A stretch of DNA of 57,576 nt from an uncultured bacterium (lineage in GTDB: Bacteria; Verrucomicrobiota; Lentisphaeria; Victivallales; Victivallaceae). The stretch spans positions 1 through 57,576 of the forward strand of contig CASFRF010000010.1 of assembly GCA_949297015.1 (NCBI GenBank), read 5' to 3'. Below are positions 25,084-34,242 of this stretch, in pieces. A model generated the notes under the pieces. That model was not told the DNA's origin. It ran no database searches and saw only the letters and a program-made list of their open reading frames with translations. The number at the start of each line of letters is the position of its first letter. The first letter of the stretch is position 1. A program made the translations under genes and the position numbers.

Positions 25084-26652
25084 TCACACTCCGCCTTCCT
25101 TTTCGCCGGGAGGGACCTCCGCGCGCACCAGTTCGCGGACGTCGATCGCCAACTGTTTGATTTTATAACGCAGCACCCGCCCGGAGAGATTCAACCCCCG
25201 GGCCGTCGCCGCCACATTCCCCCGGAAGCGCCGCAGCGCCCGGGTGATCAACTGCCGCTCCAGATCCTCCACCTGCTGCTTGAAATCACCGATCTCGCCC
25301 CAGTCCATCGGCTGCGGCGGCGCATTCAGTCCCTGCAGCGCCGGCGGCAGATTTTCCGGCTCCACCAGTTCGCCGCGGGCGGTCAGCACCGCCCGCTCCA
25401 TGCAGTTTTCCAGCTCGCGGACGTTGCCGGGCCAGGAGTGGGCGAGCATCAGTCGCACGGCGTTGGAGCTGATCCCCCGGAGCTGCCGCCGGTAACGGAC
25501 ATTGAATTTTTCCAGAAAGTGCTCCGCCAGCGGCAGAATATCGCTGCGCCGCTCGGCCAGCGCCGGAACCTGAATCGGAAAGACGTTCAACCGGTAGTAG
25601 AGGTCCTCGCGGAATTTGCCCTCGGTCATCAGCTTTTCCAGATCGCGGCTGGTCGCCGCCAGAATCCGCACGTCGGAGCGCAGCTCGTGATTGCTGCCCA
25701 CCCGCTGGAAGGTCCGCTCCTGAATGAAGCGCAGCAGCTTCACCTGGACCGGCAGCGAGATGTCGCCGATCTCATCCAGAAACAGCGTCCCGGTGTCGGC
25801 CGCTTCGACCCGCCCGATCCGGCGCGCCGTCGCCCCGGTGAAGGCCCCCCGCTCGTGCCCGAAGAGTTCGCTTTCGATCAGATTTTCCGGCAACGCCGCG
25901 CAGTTGACCACCACGAAAGGCCGGTTTTTCCGGGCGCCCAGTCGCTGAATGGCCCGGGCCACCAGCTCCTTGCCGGTGCCGGAACCGCCGCGGATCAGCA
26001 CGGTGGCGTCGCTGTCGGCCACCTGCTCGATCATGGCGTAGATGTTGCGCATGGCCGGACAGTCGCCGATGATTTCCGGCGGCCGGGTCGGACTTTGCAA
26101 CTGCTGCTGCAGCCGGTAGTTCTCGTTCAGCAGCTGTTCGCGGGCCTCCAGCTCGACATGGAGCCGGGCGACCGCCTCGGCCAGCAGTCCGGCGACGATC
26201 TCCAGCAGATTGAAGTCCCGCTCCAGATCGGCGTCGCCGGTCATCTCCCGGTCGATGCTCAGCGTGCCAATGACCTGCTGCTGATGCAGGATCGGCACAC
26301 AGATGAACGCCACATGCGAATGCTCGTTCCGGCTGCCGGTCCGGTTCAGGAACTCCGGCTCGCAGCTGACGTCGGGAATGATCCGGGCCTTGCCCGCAAC
26401 GGCCACCTGCCCGGTGATCCCCTCCCCCAGCCGGTAGTGTCCGCGCCGACGCTCCTCCTCGCTGAGTCCGTGCGAAGCCTCGATCACCAGCTCATCGCCC
26501 TCGCGCAGCGTCACCGTGCCGCGCAACAGCCCCATCTGGCAGTAGAGCGCGTCGAGCGCCTGCCCCAGCAGGGCCGAAACGCTCTTCTCGCGCACCATGA
26601 TGTGGCTGATCTCGTTGAGGACCGCGAGATCCAAGTTCCGGGAGGAGGTCAT
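25084..26652 (-). CDS. NifA-like sigma54-dependent transcriptional activator (GAF, AAA+, Fis-type HTH)
   Basis: The protein has 522 aa from the ATG that overlaps the aminotransferase stop (26649-26652). An N-terminal GAF domain (about 1-175; [23 protein letters not shown] is very NifA-like) precedes the AAA+ domain. Walker A is [10 protein letters not shown] (about 228-237), [15 protein letters not shown] carries the intact GAFTGA loop that contacts sigma54, [10 protein letters not shown] is Walker B, and [10 protein letters not shown] is the sensor block. A C-terminal Fis-like helix-turn-helix ([25 protein letters not shown]) binds enhancers. Family knowledge: such proteins need RpoN and respond to small ligands through GAF. 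The gene lies inside a metabolic operon; its targets are not visible in the window. The NifA label reflects architecture, not proven nitrogen-fixation control. Confidence 0.9.
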   Translation of the reverse strand: MTSSRNLDLAVLNEISHIMVREKSVSALLGQALDALYCQMGLLRGTVTLREGDELVIEASHGLSEEERRRGHYRLGEGITGQVAVAGKARIIPDVSCEPEFLNRTGSRNEHSHVAFICVPILHQQQVIGTLSIDREMTGDADLERDFNLLEIVAGLLAEAVARLHVELEAREQLLNENYRLQQQLQSPTRPPEIIGDCPAMRNIYAMIEQVADSDATVLIRGGSGTGKELVARAIQRLGARKNRPFVVVNCAALPENLIESELFGHERGAFTGATARRIGRVEAADTGTLFLDEIGDISLPVQVKLLRFIQERTFQRVGSNHELRSDVRILAATSRDLEKLMTEGKFREDLYYRLNVFPIQVPALAERRSDILPLAEHFLEKFNVRYRRQLRGISSNAVRLMLAHSWPGNVRELENCMERAVLTARGELVEPENLPPALQGLNAPPQPMDWGEIGDFKQQVEDLERQLITRALRRFRGNVAATARGLNLSGRVLRYKIKQLAIDVRELVRAEVPPGEKEGGV

Positions 26653-27860
26653 GCGCCGGTCCCCCCGCCCCGGCGGCAGCGCTCCGCCGCCCGGCGGAAG
26701 CCCGGCGCGGCGGCGGCGATCACCGACTCCTCCACGCAGAAGGCCAGCCGGATGTACCCCGGCGTTCCGAATGAGCGGCCCGGCACCGCCAGAATGCGCT
26801 CCTGGAGCAGCGCCTCGACCAGTTCGCGCTCGTCGGCGGTGGGGGTCTTCGGGAAGAAGTAGAAGGCGCCCGCCGGCAGCTGATATTCGATTCCGGCCGC
26901 GTCGAGCATCGCGGCCATGGCGTCGCGGCGACGGCGGTAAATCTCCAGATCGACCTGACAATCCAGACACTCCAGCAGGATCTGCTGGGCGATGGCCGGC
27001 GCGTTGACGAACCCGAGGATCCGGTTGCAGAGGATCAGTGCATTGATCAGTTCGCCGCCGTCCTCCAGCGCGGGGTTGACCGCCACATAGCCGAGCCGCT
27101 CTCCGGCCAGCGACAGGCTCTTGGAGTAGGATCCGATCACCGCCGAATGCTCAAAATAGCGGAAAACCGAGGGAATCTCCACCCCGTCGAAATTCAAAAA
27201 CCGGTAGGGCTCGTCGGAGACCACGAAGATGGCTCTCCCGAACTTCCGCTCGGCCTTGCGCACCAGTTCGGCCAGCGCCGCGAGCTCCTCCGGGCGGTAG
27301 ATGCGCCCGGTCGGGTTGTTCGGCGAGTTGAGGATCACCGCGCGGGTCCGCTCGCTGAACGCCGCCTCGAAGGCGGCGAGATCGAGTTCAAACCCCGGCT
27401 GCCGGGTCGGCACCCGGCGCAGGACGCCCCCCGCGTTGGCGGCGTAGAAGTCGTACTCCACAAAGTAGGGGGTCGGGGTCAGCACCTCGTCGCCGGCGGA
27501 GAGGATCGACCGGAACAGCGCATTGAGCCCGCCCGCCGCGCCGCAGGTCAGGATCACCCGGCTGCCGGGAAGCGACACGCCCTGCTCCCGGGAGAGCCGG
27601 GCGGCGAGTTTCTCGCGCAGTTCGGGATACCCGGCGTTGGGCATGTAGCCGAGCGCAAACGGCCGATCGGCGCGGGCGGCGATCTTTTCCAGCGCGGCCT
27701 TGACCGCGGGCGGCGGCGGCAGATCGGGATTGCCCAGACTGAAGTCGTAGACCTGGTCGTCCCCATACTGTTTGCGAAGCTCCAGACCGGCCTCGAACAT
27801 CTTGCGGATGCCGGAGGCGTTGGCCAGATAAGATTGGATTTGATTACTGACAGATTGCAT
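26649..27860 (-). CDS. PLP-dependent aminotransferase, class I/II (AspC-like)
   Basis: The protein has 403 aa from ATG 27860, preferred because GGAG lies upstream at good spacing; an upstream in-frame ATG would lie in the promoter. Fold type I blocks: [81 protein letters not shown] (PLP Lys) and IRLAFCVEE. It transfers amino groups between an amino acid and a 2-oxoacid; the exact substrate (aspartate, aromatic or other) cannot be fixed by eye. It is the first gene of the six-gene minus-strand operon, upstream of the sigma54 activator. Confidence 0.88.
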   Translation of the reverse strand: MQSVSNQIQSYLANASGIRKMFEAGLELRKQYGDDQVYDFSLGNPDLPPPPAVKAALEKIAARADRPFALGYMPNAGYPELREKLAARLSREQGVSLPGSRVILTCGAAGGLNALFRSILSAGDEVLTPTPYFVEYDFYAANAGGVLRRVPTRQPGFELDLAAFEAAFSERTRAVILNSPNNPTGRIYRPEELAALAELVRKAERKFGRAIFVVSDEPYRFLNFDGVEIPSVFRYFEHSAVIGSYSKSLSLAGERLGYVAVNPALEDGGELINALILCNRILGFVNAPAIAQQILLECLDCQVDLEIYRRRRDAMAAMLDAAGIEYQLPAGAFYFFPKTPTADERELVEALLQERILAVPGRSFGTPGYIRLAFCVEESVIAAAAPGFRRAAERCRRGGGTGA

Positions 27861-27911
27861 CTTGATCTCCACCGGGTTGAGAGATTTTTCACGGTTCCTG
27901 ATCACCTTGGC

Positions 27912-27940
27912 AATGTAACCTCTCAACGCCCTTTTTTCAA
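27912..27940 (-). promoter_or_regulatory. Promoter of the aminotransferase-trpS operon
   Basis: On the minus strand, TTGAAA (27940-27935), 17 nt, TACATT (27917-27912), about 52 nt before the ATG at 27860. Confidence 0.68.
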
Positions 27941-27948
27941 GCTCCGGT

Positions 27949-27962
27949 TGACAAATTTGTCA
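27949..27962. promoter_or_regulatory. 14-bp perfect palindrome TGACAAATTTGTCA, candidate operator
   Basis: A perfect dyad between the divergent units, 26 nt before the ATG at 27988, overlapping a TTGACA hexamer (27948-27953). No matching -10 was found on the plus strand. Confidence 0.5.
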
Positions 27963-27987
27963 TTCTTTGACCAAGTTGAGAGGTGTT

Positions 27988-28290
27988 ATGCGCAAGAAAA
28001 AAGCCCTGCCCCCGGACTCCCGTCCGGAAGATGCGATCGAAGAGGCGCTGCTGAAACGGGCGCTCGGCTTCGATCAGGAGGAACTCTATCAGGAATCGGT
28101 GATCGACCGGAAGACCGGCGAAGTGCTGGAGGCGGCCAAGACCCGCCGGGTGGTCAAAATGGTGCCGCCGGACGTGCGGGCGCTGCTTTTCTGGCTGAAA
28201 AACCGCCGTCCCGACCGCTGGCGCGACCGGATCGAACCTCCGGCACCGGACGCGGAGTACGAGTTTGACGACACGGAACAACAACTGTAA
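27988..28290 (+). CDS. Small basic protein resembling the C-terminus of phage terminase small subunits
   Basis: The protein has 100 aa from ATG 27988 (GAGAGGTG just upstream). The middle reads PDVRALLFWLKNRRPDRWRDR; a motif of the form (A/L)xFWLKNRxPxxWRDK is common in phage small terminases and related helix-turn-helix proteins. The N-terminal 60 residues are charged, with an ALLKRALGF helix. The first helix-turn-helix of a full terminase small subunit is missing, so this may be only the C-terminal-like domain, used as a DNA-binding or regulatory protein. It leads a three-gene unit with the two proteins below. Family assignment rests on one motif. Confidence 0.5.
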   Translation: MRKKKALPPDSRPEDAIEEALLKRALGFDQEELYQESVIDRKTGEVLEAAKTRRVVKMVPPDVRALLFWLKNRRPDRWRDRIEPPAPDAEYEFDDTEQQL

Positions 28291-28323
28291 CCCCACTCAC
28301 GAATACAAGGAGAAACAAACTCA

Positions 28324-29247
28324 ATGAGTTCCGATGACTTTCTGATTCTCGGGCCGCTCTCTGGCGAGGCGGCCCGAACCCGGCGGTGCGCCCTCTCCTG
28401 GGGGGCGGTGCAGTCCGCGCTCGGCCAATGGCTGCAGCGCGGCTGGAACGCTCCGGACGAGATCCACTCCGACGAACTGCCGCCGGGGGCTGCCGGACTC
28501 TGCTTCCGGCTGGACACCTGGGAACCGGCCGCCGGCGACGGCTCCGAAGCGGCGCTCCGGCTGCGGCTGCACGCCGAGAGTCCCGACCGTGCCGCGCTGC
28601 GGGAACAGCTTCTGGCACTGGCGCAGCGCTTCCCCGATTATCCGGAACCGGAACTCACCCCCGGCGGCTCGCAGGTGGTGTTCGGCCGGGCGGAACTGCT
28701 GAAACTGGCCTTCTCCGAACTGCCCGGTCCCGGCTTCCGCCGGGCGGCGGCCGATGCCGAATGCCGGATCCGGCTGAATCTGGCCGCGTCGCGATTCAGC
28801 GCCGACGACCGGCTCCCCGGCGACGGTCTCCCCGACGCGCAGCCGGTGCTCGACTGCACCCCCGATCAGGCGGAACAACTGCTGCGCCGGTGGATTCTGA
28901 CGCTGGCGCTGTTCCCCGAGGCGGCAGTGGCCACCGGCAGCGAACTCTTCTACTGCGGCGAACAGCTCTCGATCGCCGTGACCGCGGCGCCCGTTCCGCG
29001 CCGGAGCGACTACCGGGAGTTCGCCTTCACGCTCTGCGGCATCGCGCCCGAGGACGAGACGTTCCGCCGCCGGATGAGTCGGCTGCACAGCGCGCTGACG
29101 CTGCTGCCGCTGACGGAGGAGGCACTGCCGCTGCAACTGGCGCAACCCACCGGACCCCTCGAATTCACCACCTTTGAAACCGTCGGCAGTCGCTGGTTCC
29201 GGGCGCAGTTCCCCGGGCTCGCCACCATCCGTTTGAGCAGGAGTTAA
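28324..29247 (+). CDS. Hypothetical protein with two copies of a domain shared with the next gene
   Basis: The protein has 307 aa, no signal peptide and no recognised family. AAGGAG lies upstream. Two halves (about 20-150 and 165-307) look like repeats of one domain: an N-terminal helix (WGAVQSALGQWLQRG; DQAEQLLRRWILTL), a strand, a strand-helix block (ALRLRLHAESPDRAALREQLLALAQRFP; YREFAFTLCGIAPEDETFRRRMSRLHSALTLLP) and a C-terminal strand pair ending IRLNL or IRLSR. The downstream protein has the same layout. Size and pattern recall phage tail-completion or head-tail-joining folds, but that is inference. Confidence 0.5.
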   Translation: MSSDDFLILGPLSGEAARTRRCALSWGAVQSALGQWLQRGWNAPDEIHSDELPPGAAGLCFRLDTWEPAAGDGSEAALRLRLHAESPDRAALREQLLALAQRFPDYPEPELTPGGSQVVFGRAELLKLAFSELPGPGFRRAAADAECRIRLNLAASRFSADDRLPGDGLPDAQPVLDCTPDQAEQLLRRWILTLALFPEAAVATGSELFYCGEQLSIAVTAAPVPRRSDYREFAFTLCGIAPEDETFRRRMSRLHSALTLLPLTEEALPLQLAQPTGPLEFTTFETVGSRWFRAQFPGLATIRLSRS

Positions 29248-29251
29248 CGCT

Positions 29252-29746
29252 ATGAGCACCTGGACTTTTGATCTGGAAAACTATCGGCAACTGACCCCGG
29301 AGGAGCGGGCCGCCGCCCGCGCCGGACTGGATCCGGAAGCGGTCGAAACGGCGCTGGCCGGCTTCCTCGCGTCCGCGCTCGAACTGACTTGCCATCAGGA
29401 GCTCCATCCGGGACTTCCGCCCCCGACGGTCGCCGACGGCCTCGTCCTCCGGCTGACCGCGGAAAATCCGGTGAGCGCCATGCACTACCGGGAATTTCAA
29501 CTCACCCTGACCGGCCGTCACCGGGATCCGGCGACGCTCCGGCACTGGTTCGGGCAACTGCTCGGCCTGCTGCCGACCGGAGGCCAGGCCGAAGACCGTC
29601 GCGGCGCAACGCTCCGCTTCCTCCGGCTGTGGAGCACCGGCGCCGTCACCTACCGGTACGGGACGGAGCAGGGACAAACCAAACTCGAGGGACAGGCGCC
29701 GCTGAGCGTCCGCATTCTCACCGTGCCGACGGCGGTATGGCGATAG
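29252..29746 (+). CDS. Hypothetical protein, single copy of the repeat domain of the preceding gene
   Basis: The protein has 164 aa, 4 nt after the previous stop (AGGAG overlaps its end). It contains LDPEAVETALAGFLASAL, LVLRLTAENPVSAMHYREFQLTLTG and DPATLRHWFGQLLGLLP, which align with DYREFAFTLCG and DETFRRRMSRLHSALTLLP in the preceding protein, so the two genes probably arose from one domain. No signal peptide or transmembrane helix. Function unknown. Confidence 0.5.
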   Translation: MSTWTFDLENYRQLTPEERAAARAGLDPEAVETALAGFLASALELTCHQELHPGLPPPTVADGLVLRLTAENPVSAMHYREFQLTLTGRHRDPATLRHWFGQLLGLLPTGGQAEDRRGATLRFLRLWSTGAVTYRYGTEQGQTKLEGQAPLSVRILTVPTAVWR

Positions 29747-29770
29747 CCCCGGCCAATCCTTGCCGAAGTC

Positions 29771-29799
29771 TTGCATTTTGACGGATCATGTGATATATT
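29771..29799 (+). promoter_or_regulatory. Promoter of the RND/antiporter/two-component operon
   Basis: TTGCAT (29771-29776), 17 nt, TATATT (29794-29799), about 83 nt before the adaptor ATG. Confidence 0.72.
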
Positions 29800-29804
29800 T
29801 CACA
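29789..29804. promoter_or_regulatory. CRP/FNR-superfamily-type palindrome TGTGA-N6-TCACA over the -10 box
   Basis: TGTGA (29789-29793), TATATT, TCACA (29800-29804), an exact match to the E. coli CRP core consensus with the -10 hexamer as its centre. A bound protein would block RNA polymerase, so repression is the simplest reading. Confidence 0.55.
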
Positions 29805-29881
29805 GTCGGTTTCGACTCCGGGTCTCCCGGAGGAGTGTGGAGATTCCGAGCACAGCATATTGATCACAGGAGTCGTCAATC

Positions 29882-31087
29882 ATGTACCCCAAATTCACCT
29901 TTTTCGGAGTCCTCCTGGCGGCCGGACTGATCTCCGGCTGTCAACCGGAGGAGATGCCCGCCCCGCCGCCGCCCGAAGTCCGGGTCTTCCCCGTCCGGGA
30001 GGGCGAGATCACCGAAAGCATCGCCGCCATAGGCGAAGTCAAGGCCTGGGACTCCGTCGATCTGGTGGCCCGGGTGGAGGGGTATCTGCGCAAGCGCAAC
30101 TTCCAGGAAGGCGGCCAGGTCCGGAAGGGGCAGCTGCTCTATCAGATCGAGCCGGAAATCTATCAGGCCGAAGTCAAGTCCGCCGAGGCCGCGCTGGACA
30201 AGGCCCGCGCCGCCCGGCAGAACGCGGAGCGCGAATATCAGCGCCAGCAGACCCTGGATCAGAAACAGGCCACCACCGAACGGGTGCTGGAACTCGCCGA
30301 GTCCTCCAAACTGGAGGCCGAGGCCAACGTCCGGTCCGCCGAAGCCGCGCTGGAGACCGCGCGGCAGAATCTCTCCTATACCGAGATCACCGCCCCCTTC
30401 GACGGCTGGATCGGCCTGAGTCCGATCAGCGAAGGCAATCTGGTCAACCTGAACAGCGGTCCCCTGACCACGCTTCAGAAAATCGATCCGGTCCGGGTCG
30501 AATTCGTGCTCAATGAAATGGATCTGCTGGCGCTGCAGCAGTATCTTCCGAAACGCTCCGGAGCGCAGACCGGCAAACCGGAAGCGAAGACCGGACCGGA
30601 GGAGGAACCGCGGATCCGGGTAACACTCTTTCTGCAGGACGGCTCGCGCTATGCGCAGCCCGGCCGAATCCGATTCTGGGACAACCAGCTCAACACTTCC
30701 ACCGGCACCCTGAAACTGCAGGCCGAATTCGCCAATCCCCAGCGGCGTTTGATCCCCGGCATGTTCGCCAAAGTCGAACTCGCGCCGCCGCAGCCGCACC
30801 GGGCGTTGGTGATCCCGGAACAGGCGCTGATGACCGATCAGGCCGGAGACTATGTCTATGTGGTTGACTCCGACGGCGTGGTCTCGCGCCGGACGATCCG
30901 GACCGGCTACCGCGATCAGGGACTGGTGGTCGTGACCGACAAACTCCAGCCCGGCGAACAGGTCATCGTCGAAGGGGTGCAGCAGGTCCGGCCCGGCGGA
31001 CGGGCCCGGGCCGTGCCGCTGACCGAACCGGCGGCGCCTGGCGCGCCGGCGACCGCAGCCCAGGCGGCCGGAGCAGCAGCCAAATGA
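29882..31087 (+). CDS. RND efflux periplasmic adaptor (membrane fusion protein, lipoprotein)
   Basis: The protein has 401 aa. A lipoprotein signal peptide ends LISGC (Cys at about residue 20). Then come a lipoyl-type half-motif (GEVKAWDSVDLVARVEGYLRKRNFQEGGQVRKGQLLYQI), an alpha-helical hairpin (about 90-160, Ala/Glu/Gln-rich), a second lipoyl half (TEITAPFDGWIGLSPISEGNLV), a beta-barrel and a membrane-proximal domain ending VIVEGVQQVRPGGRAR. It is MexA/AcrA-type and bridges the pump to an outer-membrane channel. The stop overlaps the pump start (ATGA). The C-terminus is Ala-rich. No TolC-like gene accompanies it here. Confidence 0.95.
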   Translation: MYPKFTFFGVLLAAGLISGCQPEEMPAPPPPEVRVFPVREGEITESIAAIGEVKAWDSVDLVARVEGYLRKRNFQEGGQVRKGQLLYQIEPEIYQAEVKSAEAALDKARAARQNAEREYQRQQTLDQKQATTERVLELAESSKLEAEANVRSAEAALETARQNLSYTEITAPFDGWIGLSPISEGNLVNLNSGPLTTLQKIDPVRVEFVLNEMDLLALQQYLPKRSGAQTGKPEAKTGPEEEPRIRVTLFLQDGSRYAQPGRIRFWDNQLNTSTGTLKLQAEFANPQRRLIPGMFAKVELAPPQPHRALVIPEQALMTDQAGDYVYVVDSDGVVSRRTIRTGYRDQGLVVVTDKLQPGEQVIVEGVQQVRPGGRARAVPLTEPAAPGAPATAAQAAGAAAK

Positions 31088-34000
31088 TCAGCCGCGTCTT
31101 CATCGGGCACCCGCGTTTCGCCTTCGTGATTTCGATCGTCATCACGCTGGCCGGACTGATCGCGATCTTCTCGCTGCCGGTGACCCAGTATCCGGACATC
31201 ACGCCGGGCCAGGTCACGGTCAGCACCACCTACCCCGGAGCCGACGCCGCGACGGTGCAGGAGACCGTCATCCAGCCGCTCGAAGCCCAGATCAACGGGG
31301 TGAAGGAGATGCTGTACATCTCCAGCACCGCCACCGACACCGGCGCGGCGACCATCACCGTGACCTTCGACATCGGCACCGACGGCGACATGAACACGGT
31401 GAACACCCAGAACCGGGTCAACTGGGCCAGCGCCCAGCTGCCGGAGGAGGTCCGCCGCCAGAGCGTGATCGTCAAGGAGAAGTCCAGCAGCATGCTGCTG
31501 GTGATGGCGCTGTACTCGCCGAACGGCAGCTACGACTCGCTGTTCCTCAACAACTACGCCACGATCAACCTCAAGGACGAGCTGGCCCGGATCCCGGGCG
31601 TGGGCGACGTTCAGGTGCTGGGCGAGCTGAAGTACGCGATGCGGATCTGGCTCGATCCGGATAAACTGGCCTATCTCAAACTGACCGTGGACGACGTCAA
31701 AAGCGCCATTCAGGCCCAGAACGTGCAGGTCTCGGCCGGGGCGCTGGGCGACGCGCCGAGCTCGCCCGACCAGCTCAACCGCTACACCCTCCAGACCCAG
31801 GGGCGGCTGGCCGACGTCGAGGAGTTCGGCGCCATCGTGATCCGCGCCACCGACGAGGGCGAACAGGTCCACCTGCGCGACGTGGCCCGCATTGAGCTCG
31901 GGGCCGAGAACTACGCCTCGACCGGCAGCTACAACGGCCGCCCCGCGGCACTGCTGGCGGTCTACCAGCTCAACGACGCAAACGGCATCGACATCGCCGA
32001 GCAGGTCCGCGCCCGGCTGGCCGGACTGCGGCCCTACTTCCCGGAGGATCTCGACTACGCGATCCCCTTCGACACCACCGACTTCATCAACGCCTCGATC
32101 GAAGAGGTGGTCCGGACCTTGTTCGAGGCGGTGCTGCTGGTGGTGCTGGTGACCTTTCTGTTCCTGCAGGACTGGCGGGCCACGCTGGTGCCGACCATCG
32201 CCATCCCGGTGTCGCTGATCGGCACCTTCGCCGTGCTGCTGCTGATCGGCTACTCGATCAATCTGATCACGCTGTTCGGCCTGATTCTGGCCATCGGCAT
32301 CGTGGTCGACGACGCCATTGTGGTCATTGAAAACGTCAACCGGCTGATGGCGGAGGAGCGGCTGGAACCCAAGGCCGCCGCGCTCAAGTCGATGGAGCAG
32401 GTCACCGGGCCGGTGATCGCCACCACCCTGGTGCTGCTGGCCATGTTCATCCCGGTCTGCTTCCTGCCCGGCATCACCGGCGAGATGTACCGCCAGTTCG
32501 GAATCACCATCTCGGTGGCGGTGCTGATCTCGAGCATCAACGCCCTGACCCTGAGTCCGGCGCTGAGCGCCATGCTGCTCAAACCGGTGGCGGCGGAGCG
32601 GAAATCGTTCTTCCTCTTCGCCTGGTTCGACCGCGGTTTTGAACTCCTGACCCGGGGCTATCTCCGGGCGGTGGGTCCGGTGATCCGCCGCGCCTTCCTG
32701 ATGCTGCTCTGCTACGCCGGACTGACGGTGATCGCGCTGGGGCTCTACCGGCAGCTGCCCACCGGCTTCATTCCGGATGAGGATCAGGGCAAACTCTTCG
32801 TCAACGTCCAGCTGCCGGACGCCGCCTCGCTGGCCCGGACCACCGCGGTCACCGAAAAGCTGATCGAGCTCGGGCGGAACACGCCCGGCGTCACCGAGGT
32901 GATCGCGGTCCCCGGTTACAGCATCCTGACCGGTGCGCAGGCCTCCAACAACGCGCTGCTGATCTACTCGCTGGCCCCGTGGTCCGAGCGGCAGACGCCG
33001 GAACTGCAGCAGCGCGCCATTCAGCAGGAGCTGACCCGCCGGGTCGCGGCCCTGCCCGAGGCCAAGATCTCCATTTTCGGCATGCCGTCGATTCAGGGGA
33101 TCGGCTCCACCGGCGGCTTCTCCCTGGTGATCGAGGACACCACCGGCACCCACCCCGAGCGGTTGCAGCAGGCGATCGACCGGGTGACCGCCGCCGCCAA
33201 CCGGCACCCGGCCATCGCCGGAGCATATTCGACCTTCCGGGCGGCGGTGCCCCAGCTCTATCTGGAGATCAACCGCGAAAAAGCGCTGAAAATGGGCGTC
33301 TCGCTGGAGAGCATCAACACCGCGCTGCAGGGCTTCACCGGCTACAGCTACGTCAACGACTTCAACAAATTCGGCAAGGTCTTCAAGGTGGAACTCCAGG
33401 CGCAGGAGAACTTCCGGGACAGCGCCCGGAAACTGCGCAATCTGTACGTCCGCAACCGCGCCGGAGAGATGGTCCCGCTGGGCACGCTGCTGAAGATCGA
33501 AACCCGCCCGGCGCCGCAGTATCTCAACCGCTACAACCTCTACAGTTCGGCCACCATCAACGGCCAGAACCGGCCCGGCTACAGCTCCGGCGAGGCCATG
33601 CGCGCCATGGAGGAGATCGCCCGCGCCGAACTGCCGCCGGGCATGAAGTTTGAATGGACCGACATGTCCTTCCAGGAACAGATCTCGGGCAAACCCCTGT
33701 CCCTGCCCGGCGGGTTGCAGCTGAATCAGCTGGTGCTGGTCTTCGGGCTGGCGCTGCTGTTCATGTACCTCTTCCTGGTCGCCCAGTATGAGAGCTGGAT
33801 GCTGCCGCTGGCGGTGTTGCTGGCGGTTCCGATCGCCTTCTTCGGCGCGTTGCTCTTCCTCTGGGCCGCAGGGCTCGACAACAACATCTATACCCAGGTC
33901 GGCTTTGTGCTGCTCTTCGGCATCGCCTGCAAAACCGCGATTCTGATTGTGGAGTTCGCCAAGGAGCAGCACGACGCCGGAACCCCGGTGCTGGAGGCCG

Positions 34001-34239
34001 CCAGATTCGCGGCCAAACTGCGGTTCCGGGCGGTGGTGATGACGGCGGTGTCGTTCATTCTCGGCACCATGCCGCTGGTGGTCGCCACCGGCGCCGGTTC
34101 CGCCAGCCGCCGCTCGCTGGGGACCGCGGTCTTCGGCGGCATGGTGGCGGCGGTGATCGTCGGTACCGTGCTGATTCCGGGATTCTACGTCATTGTGCAG
34201 AAACTGATCGATTTTCAACGCAAAAAAACGAGGGGTTGA
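31084..34239 (+). CDS. RND efflux transporter, HAE1 family (AcrB/MexB-like)
   Basis: The protein has 1051 aa. The N-terminal MISRVFIGHPRFAFVISIVITLAG is the typical IM-anchored start. TM4 carries the proton-relay Asp pair in GIVVDDAIVVIENV (about residues 409-410), and TM10 carries the Lys of GIACKTAILIVEFAKEQ. Further family blocks are TYPGADAATVQ, FDIGTDGDMNTVNTQNRV, RIPGVGDVQVLG and TGFIPDEDQG. These mark the hydrophobe/amphiphile (HAE1) branch rather than the heavy-metal CzcA branch. It pumps drugs, detergents or bile-like compounds outward using the proton gradient. It is coupled to the adaptor and followed after 3 nt by the antiporter gene. Confidence 0.96.
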   Translation: MISRVFIGHPRFAFVISIVITLAGLIAIFSLPVTQYPDITPGQVTVSTTYPGADAATVQETVIQPLEAQINGVKEMLYISSTATDTGAATITVTFDIGTDGDMNTVNTQNRVNWASAQLPEEVRRQSVIVKEKSSSMLLVMALYSPNGSYDSLFLNNYATINLKDELARIPGVGDVQVLGELKYAMRIWLDPDKLAYLKLTVDDVKSAIQAQNVQVSAGALGDAPSSPDQLNRYTLQTQGRLADVEEFGAIVIRATDEGEQVHLRDVARIELGAENYASTGSYNGRPAALLAVYQLNDANGIDIAEQVRARLAGLRPYFPEDLDYAIPFDTTDFINASIEEVVRTLFEAVLLVVLVTFLFLQDWRATLVPTIAIPVSLIGTFAVLLLIGYSINLITLFGLILAIGIVVDDAIVVIENVNRLMAEERLEPKAAALKSMEQVTGPVIATTLVLLAMFIPVCFLPGITGEMYRQFGITISVAVLISSINALTLSPALSAMLLKPVAAERKSFFLFAWFDRGFELLTRGYLRAVGPVIRRAFLMLLCYAGLTVIALGLYRQLPTGFIPDEDQGKLFVNVQLPDAASLARTTAVTEKLIELGRNTPGVTEVIAVPGYSILTGAQASNNALLIYSLAPWSERQTPELQQRAIQQELTRRVAALPEAKISIFGMPSIQGIGSTGGFSLVIEDTTGTHPERLQQAIDRVTAAANRHPAIAGAYSTFRAAVPQLYLEINREKALKMGVSLESINTALQGFTGYSYVNDFNKFGKVFKVELQAQENFRDSARKLRNLYVRNRAGEMVPLGTLLKIETRPAPQYLNRYNLYSSATINGQNRPGYSSGEAMRAMEEIARAELPPGMKFEWTDMSFQEQISGKPLSLPGGLQLNQLVLVFGLALLFMYLFLVAQYESWMLPLAVLLAVPIAFFGALLFLWAAGLDNNIYTQVGFVLLFGIACKTAILIVEFAKEQHDAGTPVLEAARFAAKLRFRAVVMTAVSFILGTMPLVVATGAGSASRRSLGTAVFGGMVAAVIVGTVLIPGFYVIVQKLIDFQRKKTRG

Positions 34240-34242
34240 CCG

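Larger units (their letters stand above)
27876..27982. repeat. Three copies of GTTGAGAG in a divergent promoter region
   Basis: GTTGAGAG occurs at 27876-27883, inverted (CTCTCAAC) at 27920-27927, and again at 27975-27982. The middle copy lies in the spacer of the aminotransferase promoter, the left copy in its leader, and the right copy overlaps the GAGAGGTG ribosome-binding site of the divergent gene at 27988. Confidence 0.6.

Noticed and set aside
25084..27860. Nitrogen-fixation locus
   Set aside because: Only the regulator looks NifA-like; no nitrogenase or cofactor genes are in the window.
27988..29746. Intact prophage
   Set aside because: No integrase, capsid, portal, lysis or tail genes and no attachment repeats flank the three genes; at most a remnant or domesticated cassette.
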